Positions 15,865-25,151 of a stretch of 64,000 nt of DNA are shown piece after piece. Origin of the DNA: Thermaerobacter marianensis DSM 12885. GTDB taxonomy: Bacteria > Bacillota > Sulfobacillia > Thermaerobacterales > Thermaerobacteraceae. The stretch lies in assembly GCF_000184705.1 (NCBI RefSeq), contig NC_014831.1, positions 1,426,001 to 1,490,000 of the forward strand, read 5' to 3'. The notes under the pieces were generated by a model that was given only the letters and a program-made list of their open reading frames with translations, had not been told where the DNA came from and ran no database searches. How positions within the stretch are numbered: position 1 is the stretch's first letter; every line of letters starts with the position of its first letter. The position numbers and the translations under genes were made by a program.

Positions 15865-17742
15865 GTGGACCCAAACAGCGGGTACGCCGGCAACGGCGTG
15901 GCGGAACCGATCCGCCTGAGGGAGGGCACCCCATGGACGGTCCGGGCTCGGCACTCCGCCGCGGGAGGGGCATCCGGCGGCTGCGTGACCCGGGACGGAC
16001 TCACCGGCCTCCGGCTCGTCGGGGAGGGCGACGGGGAAGGGGCAGTGGGCGGCCGTGGGACCCGGGACGGCCGGCCGGCGGCGGATGGGGCGGCGACGGC
16101 GGAGCAACGCGGCGTGACGGCGGCTCCCGCCGGTTGCGCAGCGAGCGGTCAACGGTGCTTCCGCCGCTTCCGCCCCCGCCCGCCGCGGCCCGTGCGGCTC
16201 GTTCCGGTGCTGGCCGGCGTCTTGCTCATGGCCGTTCCGGCCCAGGCCGCCGACCCCTGGTATGTGGACCTCGGCAACCACTGGGCCGCCGACGAGGTGC
16301 GCGTCCTCTGGGAGGAGGGGGTCACCGACGGTTACCTGCGGACCGATGCCCTGGGCCGGCCGCAGGCGTACTTCCTCCCCAACGCCTATATGGAGCGCGC
16401 CCAGTTCGCCGTGCTGCTGGCCAAGGTGATGGGGCTCGAGCCCACCCCATCCGGGCCGCCCGTGTATCCCGACGTGCCACCGGGCTACCGGGCGGGGGGT
16501 GACCTGGACGCCTACCCGTGGATCCAGGCGGGTTCCCGGGCCGGTCTCTTCCCGGACGAACCCGGCCGCGCCTTCCGGCCGGCGGCCGTCATCCGCCGCG
16601 ATGAGGCGGTGGCCATGCTGGTGTACGCCCTGGACCTTTCCTGGTACGCGGAAGGGCTGCCGGAGGCCCGGGTTGCCGCTTTGCTGGGCCGGTTCGACGA
16701 TGCCCACCGGATTCGCCCCGCCCTGCGCCGGGCGGTGGCGGCGGCCATCGACCTGGCCATCGTGGTAGGGTACGGGGACGGCTTCCTCCGTCCTGACCGT
16801 TCCCTCACCCGGGCGGAGGGTGCCACGCTGATCTACAAGGCGGCCATCATGCGGGTCGGCGCCCGGCCCCCGTCCTTCTCGCCTGACGGGGACGGCGCCG
16901 ACGACACCACGCGCCTCGAAGCGGAGGCCCTGCTGAACGGGAACCAGAAGGCCTGGAAGGTGGAGATCCTCGACACCACGGGCCGCCCGGTACGGGTGTG
17001 GACCGGAACCCGGCTGCCGGCCTCCTGGGACTGGGACGGCCGCGATGCGCAGGGACAGCCCGTGCCCGCCGGCGTCTACCTGCTGCGCGGCGAGCTGACC
17101 GCCCGGCAGGGGACCCGGTTCGTCTCGGCCATCGAGCCCGTCGAGGTGATCTACCGACGCCTGGCGGCCACGGCCTCCCCGCCGGTGGTGGAACCGGGCG
17201 ACGTGGTCCAGGTCGCCGCCTTCACCGAGGGGCCCGCGGAGGCGGTGCACCTCGAGGCCCCAGGATCGACGAGGCCGGCCCCCCTGGCCGCCGTGGCCCC
17301 GGGGACGTGGTGGGGTCACTGGACGGTGCCGCAGGACCTGGAGCCGGGTACGTATACCCTGACGGTGATCGGCCGTTTCCCCGGCTTGGAGCGCCGCCAG
17401 GCGCTGTCCGTCCAGGTCCTGCCGCCCCTGTGGATCCGGGGTGAGGTACACCCCGACCGGGTGGCGCCCGGGACGGCGGTGACGGTCACGGCGGAGGTGC
17501 CCGCATCCGCAGACGCCGTGGAGCTGCACCCGCCGGGCGGCGGTCCTGCGGTCCCCCTGGTGGAAGCCGGACCCGGCCGGTGGGAAGTCACCTGGACGGT
17601 CCCCAGGACGGCGCCGCCCGGTTCCGTGCTGGCGCTCGAACTTGAGGCCCGGCGCGGCACCCGCCGGGCAACAGCCCAGCTGCAGATCAGGGTGGTCGAG
17701 CCGGGTGTGGCCGCCAGACCCGTATTCCACCTGACCCATTGA
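15865..17742 (+). CDS. Exported S-layer homology (SLH) protein with FlgD-like domain
   Basis: A 625-residue surface protein. After about 110 N-terminal residues of low complexity comes a signal segment (VPVLAGVLLMAVPAQAA, about 113-129). Three SLH-type repeats follow between about 133 and 330: VDLGNHWAADEVRVLWEEGV, then a second ending in PDEPGRAFRPAAVIRRDEAV, and a third with GYGDGFLRPDRSLTRAEGAT. SLH domains bind pyruvylated cell-wall polymers. Residues 335-415 contain FSPDGDGADDT and WDWDGRDAQGQPVPAGVYLL, typical of FlgD-like Ig domains, then two Ig-like beta domains. The GTG start fits GGAGG and the promoter, but the long pre-signal stretch is odd. It lies between two pilus loci on the opposite strand, which suggests a surface role alongside the pili. 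Confidence 0.88.
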   Translation: MDPNSGYAGNGVAEPIRLREGTPWTVRARHSAAGGASGGCVTRDGLTGLRLVGEGDGEGAVGGRGTRDGRPAADGAATAEQRGVTAAPAGCAASGQRCFRRFRPRPPRPVRLVPVLAGVLLMAVPAQAADPWYVDLGNHWAADEVRVLWEEGVTDGYLRTDALGRPQAYFLPNAYMERAQFAVLLAKVMGLEPTPSGPPVYPDVPPGYRAGGDLDAYPWIQAGSRAGLFPDEPGRAFRPAAVIRRDEAVAMLVYALDLSWYAEGLPEARVAALLGRFDDAHRIRPALRRAVAAAIDLAIVVGYGDGFLRPDRSLTRAEGATLIYKAAIMRVGARPPSFSPDGDGADDTTRLEAEALLNGNQKAWKVEILDTTGRPVRVWTGTRLPASWDWDGRDAQGQPVPAGVYLLRGELTARQGTRFVSAIEPVEVIYRRLAATASPPVVEPGDVVQVAAFTEGPAEAVHLEAPGSTRPAPLAAVAPGTWWGHWTVPQDLEPGTYTLTVIGRFPGLERRQALSVQVLPPLWIRGEVHPDRVAPGTAVTVTAEVPASADAVELHPPGGGPAVPLVEAGPGRWEVTWTVPRTAPPGSVLALELEARRGTRRATAQLQIRVVEPGVAARPVFHLTH

Positions 17743-17814
17743 GGCCGCGGACCGCCCCCACGAACCCGCGCCCGGCGCCGGTGCGGACCGCCCGGGTCGG
17801 CGCCTCCCTGCGGC

Positions 17815-18759
17815 TCAGTCGTTGAAGGCGGCCAGGATCTGGATCAGGGCGGGTCCCAGCAAGACGATGAACAGCGTGGGAAAGATGAACAGGACCAGCG
17901 GCAGCAGCATCTTGATCGGCGTCTTCATGGCCTGCTCTTCCGCCCGCTGCTTGCGCTGGAACCGGAGCTGCTCCGCCTGGACGCGGAGCACCCTGGCCAG
18001 GCTGACCCCCAGCCGGTCCGCCTGGATCACTGCCGCCGCGAAGCTGCGCAGTTCGGGCAGCTCGCAGCGGTCGGCCAGGGAGCGCAGGGCTTCCTCGCGC
18101 TCGACCCCCAGCCTCAGCTCCTTGAGATACTGGCGGAACTCGGTGCTGACCGGGGCGGGAAACTTCTCGCTGACCTTCTGAATCGCTCCGTCGAACCCCA
18201 GACCCGCCTCCACCGAGACGCTCAAGAGATCCATCACGTCGGGCAGGGCGCGGGCCATCTGGCGGCGGCGCCGGGCGGCCCGGTCGCGGAGCACGGCGTC
18301 GGGCAGCCCCCAGCCCAGAAGCCCCAGCAGGACGAGCCCGGCCGCCCGGCCCGCCGGGCTGCCGCCGAGGGGATCCGGAAGCCAGCCGGCGGACAGCAGC
18401 CCCAGCCCGCCGCCCACCGCGGCACCGGCCGCCTTCAGGCACACCAGGGCGCCCAGACCCAGCGGCCGCCCGGCCGTCTGCAGCAGCCGCTCCCACCGGG
18501 CCGCAACCCCCTGGGGCGTCCATCGCTCGGCCGCCGCCACCAGCGCCTCCCACCAGGGCCGGAGCACCCGCCGGCTGAAGGGCTGGGCCAGTTCCTCCGC
18601 CTCCGCCTGGTCGGGCGGGGCACCCCGCCGGCCCAGCTCCCGCAGCCGCTTGCGGGCGATGGCCTCGGCTTCCGGCGGCGCCAGCAGCGCCAGCGTACCG
18701 AGCGCGGCCGCCATGAACACGAGCCACAGCAACACGGGTTCGACCCAACCGGCGTGCAC
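17815..18759 (-). CDS. TadC-like type II secretion F-domain platform protein (locus A)
   Basis: A 314-residue inner-membrane platform protein. N-terminal helix VLLWLVFMAAALGTLALLAP, a second hydrophobic region near residues 120-180, then the T2SSF domain with ALPDVMDLLSVSVEAGLGFD near 190 and a C-terminal helix MLLPLVLFIFPTLFIVLLGP. These motifs are diagnostic of TadC. The GTG start is chosen over an upstream in-frame ATG because AAGGGA lies eight bases before it and the first helix starts immediately after. Last gene of locus A, converging on the S-layer gene with only 72 bp between stops. Confidence 0.92.
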   Translation of the reverse strand: MHAGWVEPVLLWLVFMAAALGTLALLAPPEAEAIARKRLRELGRRGAPPDQAEAEELAQPFSRRVLRPWWEALVAAAERWTPQGVAARWERLLQTAGRPLGLGALVCLKAAGAAVGGGLGLLSAGWLPDPLGGSPAGRAAGLVLLGLLGWGLPDAVLRDRAARRRRQMARALPDVMDLLSVSVEAGLGFDGAIQKVSEKFPAPVSTEFRQYLKELRLGVEREEALRSLADRCELPELRSFAAAVIQADRLGVSLARVLRVQAEQLRFQRKQRAEEQAMKTPIKMLLPLVLFIFPTLFIVLLGPALIQILAAFND

Positions 18760-18958
18760 GGGGAATCCCTTCCCTTCCACCCCGTCCCATTCACGCTGCC
18801 CGTCATGCACCCGACAGCCCGCCGACTCCCCAGGGATCCGCAGCCGGCGGCACCGGCCGGCCGGAGCCACCGGCCCCCGGCCGGCAAGGCCCCCAGGGGG
18901 CCGGTCGTGGTCCGAACGTCCGCGACCGGTTCCCGGCCGCCCGGCCCCCCCCCCGCCG

Positions 18959-20164
18959 CTAGATGTCGACCCGGATCAGGGCGCGGATGACCAGCACCCC
19001 CGCCACTTCCATCACCACCCCGGCGCCAAGCAGCATCCAGCCCACCGGCGTGGCCAGCAACGGCTGCAAGTAGGCAGGGTTCATGGCGCTCAGCAGCACC
19101 AGCAGGGCCACGGGCAACGAGCCCACGATCCACCCCGACAGGCGCCCCTGGGCGGTGAGGGTGCGGATCTGCCCCTGCAGGCGGACCCGCTCGCGGATGG
19201 TCTCCGCCGTCCGCTCCAGGACACCGGCCAGGTTGCCGCCCACCTGCTTCTGGATCAGCACCGCCGTGACCACCAGGTCCAGGTCCGGGCTGGGCACCCG
19301 GTCCAGCAGGTTCGCCAGGGCGTCCTCGAGGGGGATGTTGACCCGCGTCTCCTTCACCAGCCAGCCGAACTCCTCGGCGATGGGGGCGGGCATCTCGCGG
19401 GCCACCACGTCGGCCGCTTGGAGGAACGAGTAACCCGACTTCAGCGCGTTGGCCATCAGGGTCAGGGCATCGGGAAGCTGGGCGTCGAAAGCCTGCAGCC
19501 TCTGCCGGTACCGGCGGGCCACGTAGGCATCCGGCGCCAGCATCCCCGCCACGCTGCCGGCGACCGCCAGCCACCAGCGCCCGCCCAGGGCCAGGCCCAC
19601 CAGACCGCCTGCCACCCCCGCGGCCGCCTGCAGGGCCAGGAACTCAACGGCCCGCCACCGCAAGCGGGCCCGGTTGAGCTTGCGCTGAACGCCGTCCAAC
19701 CAGGGGGCACCGCGCAACCGGGCCTCGGCCTGCTCCACCAGCTGCCGGCGCCAGGAGCGGCCTTCCCGCGGACCCGGCTGGGCCTCCTCCATGACCAGCA
19801 TGGGCGCCAGCCGCAGGCCGCGCTGCCGGCTGTGCCGGTGGACGGCTTCCAGCCGCCGCGCCACGCGGGCGCCCTGCCACCCCTCCCAGGCCCGCAGCAG
19901 CCCCCATGCGACGTAGGTGGAACCCGCGAAGACCAGCAGGAGCACCATCCAGTCCGCGGCACCCAAGCCTGCCAGCCCCGCTGCCCCGTCCGCCGCCCCG
20001 CCCAGCACCCCACCCCCGGCCGCGCCCCCCGCCGGTCCGGACGGGGCCCCGCCGGTTCCTCCGACGAACCCGGCCAGCCAGTGCCAGGCCGCCCCGGCCC
20101 ACCGCCCCAGGGCGGCCCATAGCGTCTTCCACGCCTCTGCCAGCCATTGGCCGATCCCCGCCAC
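18959..20164 (-). CDS. TadB-like type II secretion F-domain platform protein (locus A)
   Basis: A 401-residue membrane protein. An N-terminal Ala/Gly/Trp-rich stretch precedes a helix (DWMVLLLVFAGSTYVAWGLL, residues about 72-91) and a pair of helices near 165-205. The T2SSF domain follows, with QLPDALTLMANALKSGYSFL near 228 and GNLAGVLERTAETIRERVRL near 300, then two C-terminal helices. This is the standard TadB pattern, and the GTG start sits seven bases after AAGGAGG. It follows cpaF by 42 bp. A 199-bp gap separates it from tadC; I see no terminator there. Confidence 0.93.
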   Translation of the reverse strand: MAGIGQWLAEAWKTLWAALGRWAGAAWHWLAGFVGGTGGAPSGPAGGAAGGGVLGGAADGAAGLAGLGAADWMVLLLVFAGSTYVAWGLLRAWEGWQGARVARRLEAVHRHSRQRGLRLAPMLVMEEAQPGPREGRSWRRQLVEQAEARLRGAPWLDGVQRKLNRARLRWRAVEFLALQAAAGVAGGLVGLALGGRWWLAVAGSVAGMLAPDAYVARRYRQRLQAFDAQLPDALTLMANALKSGYSFLQAADVVAREMPAPIAEEFGWLVKETRVNIPLEDALANLLDRVPSPDLDLVVTAVLIQKQVGGNLAGVLERTAETIRERVRLQGQIRTLTAQGRLSGWIVGSLPVALLVLLSAMNPAYLQPLLATPVGWMLLGAGVVMEVAGVLVIRALIRVDI

Positions 20165-20206
20165 GGAAGCCCCTCCTTCCCGGAACCGGCAGCCGGACGG
20201 ACCCGC

Positions 20207-21583
20207 CTAGTCGAACAGCCCCGGCGGCAGCTCGATTCCCGCCGCCTCCAGCCGCTCCTGGCAACGGGGCCGGATGCCCGTGGCCACGAACTCGCCCCGC
20301 ACCCGCCCGCCGGTGTCGACGCCGTGGACCTGGAACCGGAACAGGTCCTGCAGGACGATGACGTCGCCCTCCATGCCCTGGACCTCGGTGATGTGGGTGA
20401 TCTTCCGCGTGCCGTCCTTGAACCGGCTCTGGTGCACGATCAGGTCCAGGGCGGAGGCGATCTGCTCGCGGATGGCCCGCACCGGCAGGTCGATGCCCGC
20501 CATCAGCACCATGGTCTCCAGGCGCGATAGCAGATCCCGCGGGCTGTTGGCGTGGGCCGTGGTCAGGCTGCCGTCGTGGCCGGTGTTCATCGCCTGGAGC
20601 ATGTCCAGGGCCTCGCCCGACCGCACCTCGCCGACCACGATGCGATCCGGCCGCATGCGCAGGCTGTTGCGCACCAGCTGCCGGATGGTCACCTCGCCGC
20701 GGCCCTCGATGTTGGGCGGCCGGGTCTCCAGGGACACCACGTGCTCCTGCTGCAGCTGCAGCTCCGCAGCGTCCTCGATGGTGATGATGCGCTCGTCCGG
20801 CGGGATGAAAGACGAGAGCACGTTCAGGGTGGTCGTCTTGCCCGAGCCCGTTCCTCCCGAGACGATGATGTTGAGGCGGCCGCGCACGGCGGCTTCCAGG
20901 AACACGGCCATCTTGGCGCTCAAGGTGCCCAGGCGGATCAGGTCGTCGATCCCCAGCGGGTCACGGCTGAACTTGCGGATGGTCAGGCACGGCCCCCGTA
21001 GAGCCAGGGGCGGGATGATGGCGTTGACCCGCGAGCCGTCGGGCAGCCGCGCGTCCACCATGGGGCTCGCCTCGTCGATGCGCCGCCCCAGGGGTGCCAC
21101 GATCTTCTCGATCAGGTGGAGGATCTGGCGGTCGTCCTCGAACTGGACCGGAACCCGCTCCAGCCGGCCGCGGCGCTCGACGTAGACCTGGTCGCGGCCG
21201 TTGATCATGATCTCGCTGACCTCCGGGTCCCGCAGCAGCGGTTCGATGGGCCCGTAACCGAGGATCTCCGCCATCAGGGTCTCGGCCAGGTCCTCCCGCT
21301 CCAGGGGCGAGACCGACTCCTCCTCCGCCAGGTACCCGAGGATCTTGGCCCGGATGGCCGCCCGCTGCTCTTCGGTCGGCCCCTCGGGACGAACCAGCAC
21401 CCGGGCGTCCACCTCGTCGATGAGCCGCAGCTGGATGCGGTTCTTCAGGGCGCGGTGGGGGTCATCGCCGGGCGTCCCCTCGCCCCGGACCCCCTCCCGG
21501 GACCGGCCGCCCCGTTCCGGCTCGGGCTCCGGCACGGGATCCCAGGGCTTGTCCTTCAGTCGCTGGTACAGGCTCGAACCCAT
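20207..21583 (-). CDS. CpaF/TadA-type secretion ATPase (locus A)
   Basis: Motor ATPase for Flp pilus assembly, 458 residues. Intact signatures: GYGPIEPLLRDPEVSEIMIN near residue 118, P-loop GGTGSGKTTT near 252, RPPNIEGRGEVTIRQLVRNS near 300, MRPDRIVVGEVRSGEALDML near 322, and TGHDGSLTTAHANSPRDLLS near 345. The N-terminal 45 residues are charged and Pro-rich, then the usual helical N domain. The ATG follows AGGAGGGGGTGG. It sits immediately downstream of the locus A TadZ gene (14-bp gap), preserving the cpaB-tadZ-cpaF-tadB-tadC order. Confidence 0.96.
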   Translation of the reverse strand: MGSSLYQRLKDKPWDPVPEPEPERGGRSREGVRGEGTPGDDPHRALKNRIQLRLIDEVDARVLVRPEGPTEEQRAAIRAKILGYLAEEESVSPLEREDLAETLMAEILGYGPIEPLLRDPEVSEIMINGRDQVYVERRGRLERVPVQFEDDRQILHLIEKIVAPLGRRIDEASPMVDARLPDGSRVNAIIPPLALRGPCLTIRKFSRDPLGIDDLIRLGTLSAKMAVFLEAAVRGRLNIIVSGGTGSGKTTTLNVLSSFIPPDERIITIEDAAELQLQQEHVVSLETRPPNIEGRGEVTIRQLVRNSLRMRPDRIVVGEVRSGEALDMLQAMNTGHDGSLTTAHANSPRDLLSRLETMVLMAGIDLPVRAIREQIASALDLIVHQSRFKDGTRKITHITEVQGMEGDVIVLQDLFRFQVHGVDTGGRVRGEFVATGIRPRCQERLEAAGIELPPGLFD

Positions 21584-21597
21584 GCCGCCACCCCCTC

Positions 21598-23013
21598 CTA
21601 GAACAGGCCGAGGAGCGACAGGCGCCGCGGCGCGGGCCGGGCCGCTGCCGGCACCCCCGACGGAGCCAGCTTCTCCGCCAGCGCCTCCACGGCCTCGCCC
21701 AGCGGCGAGCGGGCTCGCCGGGCGCAGAAGGGCACCCCGGCGTTGGCCGCCTGCAGCGCGGTGACCGGATCCCGGGGCAGCACGTGGGCCACGGGAAAGT
21801 TCAGGCCGTGGGCCACCTCGTCGGGCGTCAGGCCCTGCCCCTCGTGCTGGTTGAGGACCACCCGGACCTTCTCCTCGGGGTACTCCAGCTTCTGGATCAG
21901 CAGGTCCAGGCACTTGGCCGTGTTGGCCACGGCCGGCAGGTCGGCGGTGGTGACGATCACCAGAAGGTCCGACAGGTCGAAGGCCGTCAGGTTGGAGTCC
22001 CGGTAGTTGGCGGCGGTGTCGACCACCACGTAGTCGTGGGTGGCCCGCAGGGCCTCCAGCACCTCGGCGGTATAGTTGCGGGAGGGGTCCCGGCGGCCCT
22101 CGCCCTCGATCTCCGCCGCCTCGTGGGGGAAGAGGGGCGCCGGCAGCAGCGACAGCCGGAAGCTGGCCACGGGGTGCAGCGCGGGCGCTACGGCCTGGGG
22201 ATCCAGGGCCCCTTCTCGCCGGCAGAGGTCGGCCAGCGTGGCCCGCGGCCGGATGCCCAGCAGCATGGCGGCGCTGCCCAGTTCCAGGTCCAGGTCCACC
22301 AGCACGGTCCGCCGGTCGGGCCGCTTGGCCAGGACCACCGCCAGGTTGACGGCCACGGTGGTCTTCCCCACGCCCCCCTTGGCGGAGAAGACGGTGATCA
22401 GGCGGCCGCGCCGTCCGGCTGCGGCCGGCAGGGCCGGTTCGTCCGCGGCGGGGGCGGCCCGGCGTACCGCTTCCGCCAGGACATCAGGAGAAAAGGGTTT
22501 GACCAGGAAGTCGCAGGCCCCCGCCTGCATGGCCCGCCGGAAGTACTCGGGGCCGTTCTCCACGGACACCATGATGATCCGGGTCTCCACCTGCCGCAGG
22601 ATTTGCTCGGCTGCTGCCAGCCCGTCGAGCCGCGGCAGGTTGATGTCCATGAGCACCACGTCGGGCCGCAGGTCCGCGGCCAGGGCCACGGCCGCCTCCC
22701 CGTCGGCCGCCTCGCCCACCACGTGAAAGTCGGGTTCCATTTCAAGCATCTCCACCAGGCTGCGGCGCACGGGCTCGGCGTCCTCCACCACGACCACCCG
22801 GATCCGCCGGCCCCGGCCCCCAGCCGGGTCGGCCTGGACGAACCCGGCCGCCGCGCCGCTGGCCCCGGCGGCGCGGCGCCACCCCTGGCTGCCGTCGCCC
22901 GGAGCGCCTGCCTGGATACGGTCGTCACGCCGGATCAACGCGGTTCCCCACCTCTCCACGGGCCCGGTCTTCCCGAAGGACCCGGTCCTCTCGCCGGCCC
23001 GGATCCCTCTCAA
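21598..23013 (-). CDS. TadZ/CpaE-type ATPase with N-terminal response-regulator receiver domain (locus A)
   Basis: A protein of up to 471 residues. Residues about 70-185 form a complete receiver: acidic pair VVVVED, phosphoacceptor VVLMDINLPRLDG, and conserved lysine FLVKPF. Residues 203-450 are a ParA/MinD-type ATPase with the canonical deviant Walker A SAKGGVGKTT, and DYVVVDTAANYRDSNLTAFD as Walker B. CpaE/TadZ proteins localise the Tad machine; phosphorylation could tie that to signalling. The TTG at 23013 overlaps the cpaB stop (TTGA), but a TTG 26 codons later with AGAGGTGGGG upstream may be the true start. Contrast with the degenerate locus B homologue. Confidence 0.93.
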   Translation of the reverse strand: MRGIRAGERTGSFGKTGPVERWGTALIRRDDRIQAGAPGDGSQGWRRAAGASGAAAGFVQADPAGGRGRRIRVVVVEDAEPVRRSLVEMLEMEPDFHVVGEAADGEAAVALAADLRPDVVLMDINLPRLDGLAAAEQILRQVETRIIMVSVENGPEYFRRAMQAGACDFLVKPFSPDVLAEAVRRAAPAADEPALPAAAGRRGRLITVFSAKGGVGKTTVAVNLAVVLAKRPDRRTVLVDLDLELGSAAMLLGIRPRATLADLCRREGALDPQAVAPALHPVASFRLSLLPAPLFPHEAAEIEGEGRRDPSRNYTAEVLEALRATHDYVVVDTAANYRDSNLTAFDLSDLLVIVTTADLPAVANTAKCLDLLIQKLEYPEEKVRVVLNQHEGQGLTPDEVAHGLNFPVAHVLPRDPVTALQAANAGVPFCARRARSPLGEAVEALAEKLAPSGVPAAARPAPRRLSLLGLF

Positions 23014-23720
23014 CGGGCCAGGTCGGCCAGCCGGGCCGTTATGGGACCGGCGGGTGTGTCGTCGCCCGCCGGCCGCAGCGCCAGCCGCAGCCGGCCCTCC
23101 TGCTCGGCCAGTACGATGGCCGCGGCGTGGGCGGGCGAGACCGCCAGCGTCAGATGGGTCAAGCCTTCGCCGGCCGGCTGCCCTTCCGCCGCCGTCTGCT
23201 GCTGGACGGCCAGGACCAGCACGTTCTCCACCAGCAGCCGCACTTCGGGTTGCGCGACGCCAGGCTGGCCGCCGGGCAGGCCGATGAACACGTCCACCCG
23301 GTCCCCGGGCTGGACGAACCCGCCTACGGCGATGACGGGATCCGCGGCGACGGTCAGGGCCCGGGTACCCTCGGGCAACCGGTAGGCGAGGCCGTCGGTG
23401 CCGTCGCCTCGGGCCAGCTTGCTGGCTAGGACGAACTCGCCCTCGGCCAGCGGCACCTTGGTGACCTTGCCCACGGCGTCTTCCAGGCGCCCGATGGCGC
23501 CCCGGCCCACCAGATCGGCCGGCACCTGGCGTACGGCCAGCATGTCGGCCTCCAGCCGGGTCTGGGCCGGCACGGGCCGGGTGGCCACCACCACCGGCAC
23601 CCGCGGCCCGCTCTCGGCCTGCCCCGCCGGCACGCGGATGTAGAAGGCGACCAGCACGGTCACGGCCAGCCCGACCAGCACGGGCAAGAGCAGGTAGCGC
23701 ACGATCCGCCCACGGCTCAC
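23010..23720 (-). CDS. CpaB/RcpC-like Flp pilus assembly protein (locus A)
   Basis: A 236-residue exported protein: N-terminal anchor IVRYLLLPVLVGLAVTVLVA, then SAF-like domain VPVVVATRPVPAQTRLEADM near 42 and KVPLAEGEFVLASKLARGDG near 85, and the typical VQPGDRVDVFIGLPG near 130. The GTG start at 23720 was preferred to an in-frame ATG 64 codons upstream because GAAGGAGACGAGGGG precedes it and the anchor follows at once. First gene of the machine module of locus A, 219 bp after the TadG gene. No promoter was identified in that gap. Confidence 0.9.
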   Translation of the reverse strand: MSRGRIVRYLLLPVLVGLAVTVLVAFYIRVPAGQAESGPRVPVVVATRPVPAQTRLEADMLAVRQVPADLVGRGAIGRLEDAVGKVTKVPLAEGEFVLASKLARGDGTDGLAYRLPEGTRALTVAADPVIAVGGFVQPGDRVDVFIGLPGGQPGVAQPEVRLLVENVLVLAVQQQTAAEGQPAGEGLTHLTLAVSPAHAAAIVLAEQEGRLRLALRPAGDDTPAGPITARLADLAR

Positions 23721-23939
23721 GTCCCCTCGTCTCCTTCCGGCTGCATGTGACCCGCGGTCCCCGGCGGGCTCCTGCCCGGTGACGGGCCGGCGGGCGCCAC
23801 GGCTCCGCGCCGGAGGCGCTATGACCCGGGCGCGCCCCACCGGAGGGGACCGCCCCGTGGCGCCGGCCGGGACCGCCGGGGCCGCATCCTCCGCCCCGCC
23901 GGCCGGGGCCACCCCGGGCCGGGTCCGTGTCGGGCTGCC

Positions 23940-24977
23940 CTAGTCGACGAGGCGCACCACCCGGACCAGGGCGGTACCCGGGTCGCCGCCCGCCTCCCCC
24001 TCCACCCAGTGGCGGATGAACCGGCCCACCACCTGGCCTTCCCCTTCCCGTGCCTCTTCCAGGAAGAACGCGGCAAAACCCGTCACCGTCACCCGGTCGC
24101 GCCCCCGGGCCTCCGCGAAGCCGCGGATCACCGGCACCACCACCACCCGCGGCGAGTCCGGCCGGTAGCTGTCATAGGTACTCGCGGGGTCGGCGGCGAT
24201 CCGCTCGCGGTACACCTCCACGGCGCCGGTTTTGCGTCCCGGTTCCGTTTCCACCTGGTCCCCGACCCGCACCCAGCCGGGATAGCCGTACCGGATGTTG
24301 TCCCGCACGGTGTCGGCGCCCCGCCCGCCCAGGGCCAGCAGGTGGAAGTTTCCCGGCGAACCCGGCCGATCCAGGACCAGGGTGTAGCGCTGGCCGGGCT
24401 GGAACACCTGCTCGTCGACCCCGTAGGGCTGGACGCCGCGGACCCCGCTGGCGGCGGCCACCGTGGCCGTTGCCCCGGCCTGGACCGTCACCTCCTGCGG
24501 CCCCAGCACCCGGGCCAGGCCCAGGGGGACGGCCGCGGACGCCCGGACATGGATCCGGGTCCGCGGTCCGTCCACCTCCACCTGGGCATGCTGGACCGGG
24601 ACGCCGTTCCGGGCCAGGTAGTCCAGGGCCACCTGCCGGGCGGCGGCCGGGTCCTCCGGCAACTCGGTGGCGCCGGCCAGGGCCGCCACATCGGCGGCAG
24701 CCTGAAGGCGGGCGCGCTCGGTGTAGAGACGGCCGCCGTCCACCACCAGCCCGGCCATGGCCATGAGGGCGGCCAGGCAGATGGCCACCAGCACCGCCAC
24801 GTTGCCTTCCTGGCCCGGTGGCCGCCCGCCGGCCGGCCGGGCGGCCTTGCCGCCCCGATCCGCACCCCGCCCGGGGTTCCACCGTTCCGGCAGCCGGCCA
24901 GCGGAACCCCGGGGCGAACCGGACCCCGGCCCCGTTACCTGCCGGTCGCCCCCAGCCCGCCGTCCCCACGGCACCAC
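23940..24977 (-). CDS. TadG-like pilus assembly protein (locus A)
   Basis: A protein of about 345 residues. A Gly/Arg-rich N-terminus leads to QEGNVAVLVAICLAALMAMA (about 55-75) and GLVVDGGRLYTERARLQAAA, then DVAALAGATELPEDPAAARQ. This is the classic TadG N-terminal domain (Flp pilus assembly TadG-like), followed by an extracytoplasmic beta-rich region of about 250 residues. The GTG start is preferred because GAGGAGGGGAGG lies just before it; an ATG eight codons upstream (25001) is the alternative and has a poor ribosome site. It belongs to the pilin module flp-tadE-tadG of locus A. Confidence 0.88.
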   Translation of the reverse strand: MVPWGRRAGGDRQVTGPGSGSPRGSAGRLPERWNPGRGADRGGKAARPAGGRPPGQEGNVAVLVAICLAALMAMAGLVVDGGRLYTERARLQAAADVAALAGATELPEDPAAARQVALDYLARNGVPVQHAQVEVDGPRTRIHVRASAAVPLGLARVLGPQEVTVQAGATATVAAASGVRGVQPYGVDEQVFQPGQRYTLVLDRPGSPGNFHLLALGGRGADTVRDNIRYGYPGWVRVGDQVETEPGRKTGAVEVYRERIAADPASTYDSYRPDSPRVVVVPVIRGFAEARGRDRVTVTGFAAFFLEEAREGEGQVVGRFIRHWVEGEAGGDPGTALVRVVRLVD

Positions 24978-25151
24978 CCGCTTCCTCCCCTCCTCTGGCA
25001 TCTCGCCCGGACCTGTGGTGACGGGCCGTCATGGGACCCTTGCCGCGTCGCGGCCTGCCCCTCCCCCTCGCCCCCCGGACCCCGCGTAACGGGTACCGGG
25101 GAGCCGGCGGTGGCCGTCACGGCCGGCCCGTGCCCCGCGACCCGCCGGCCT

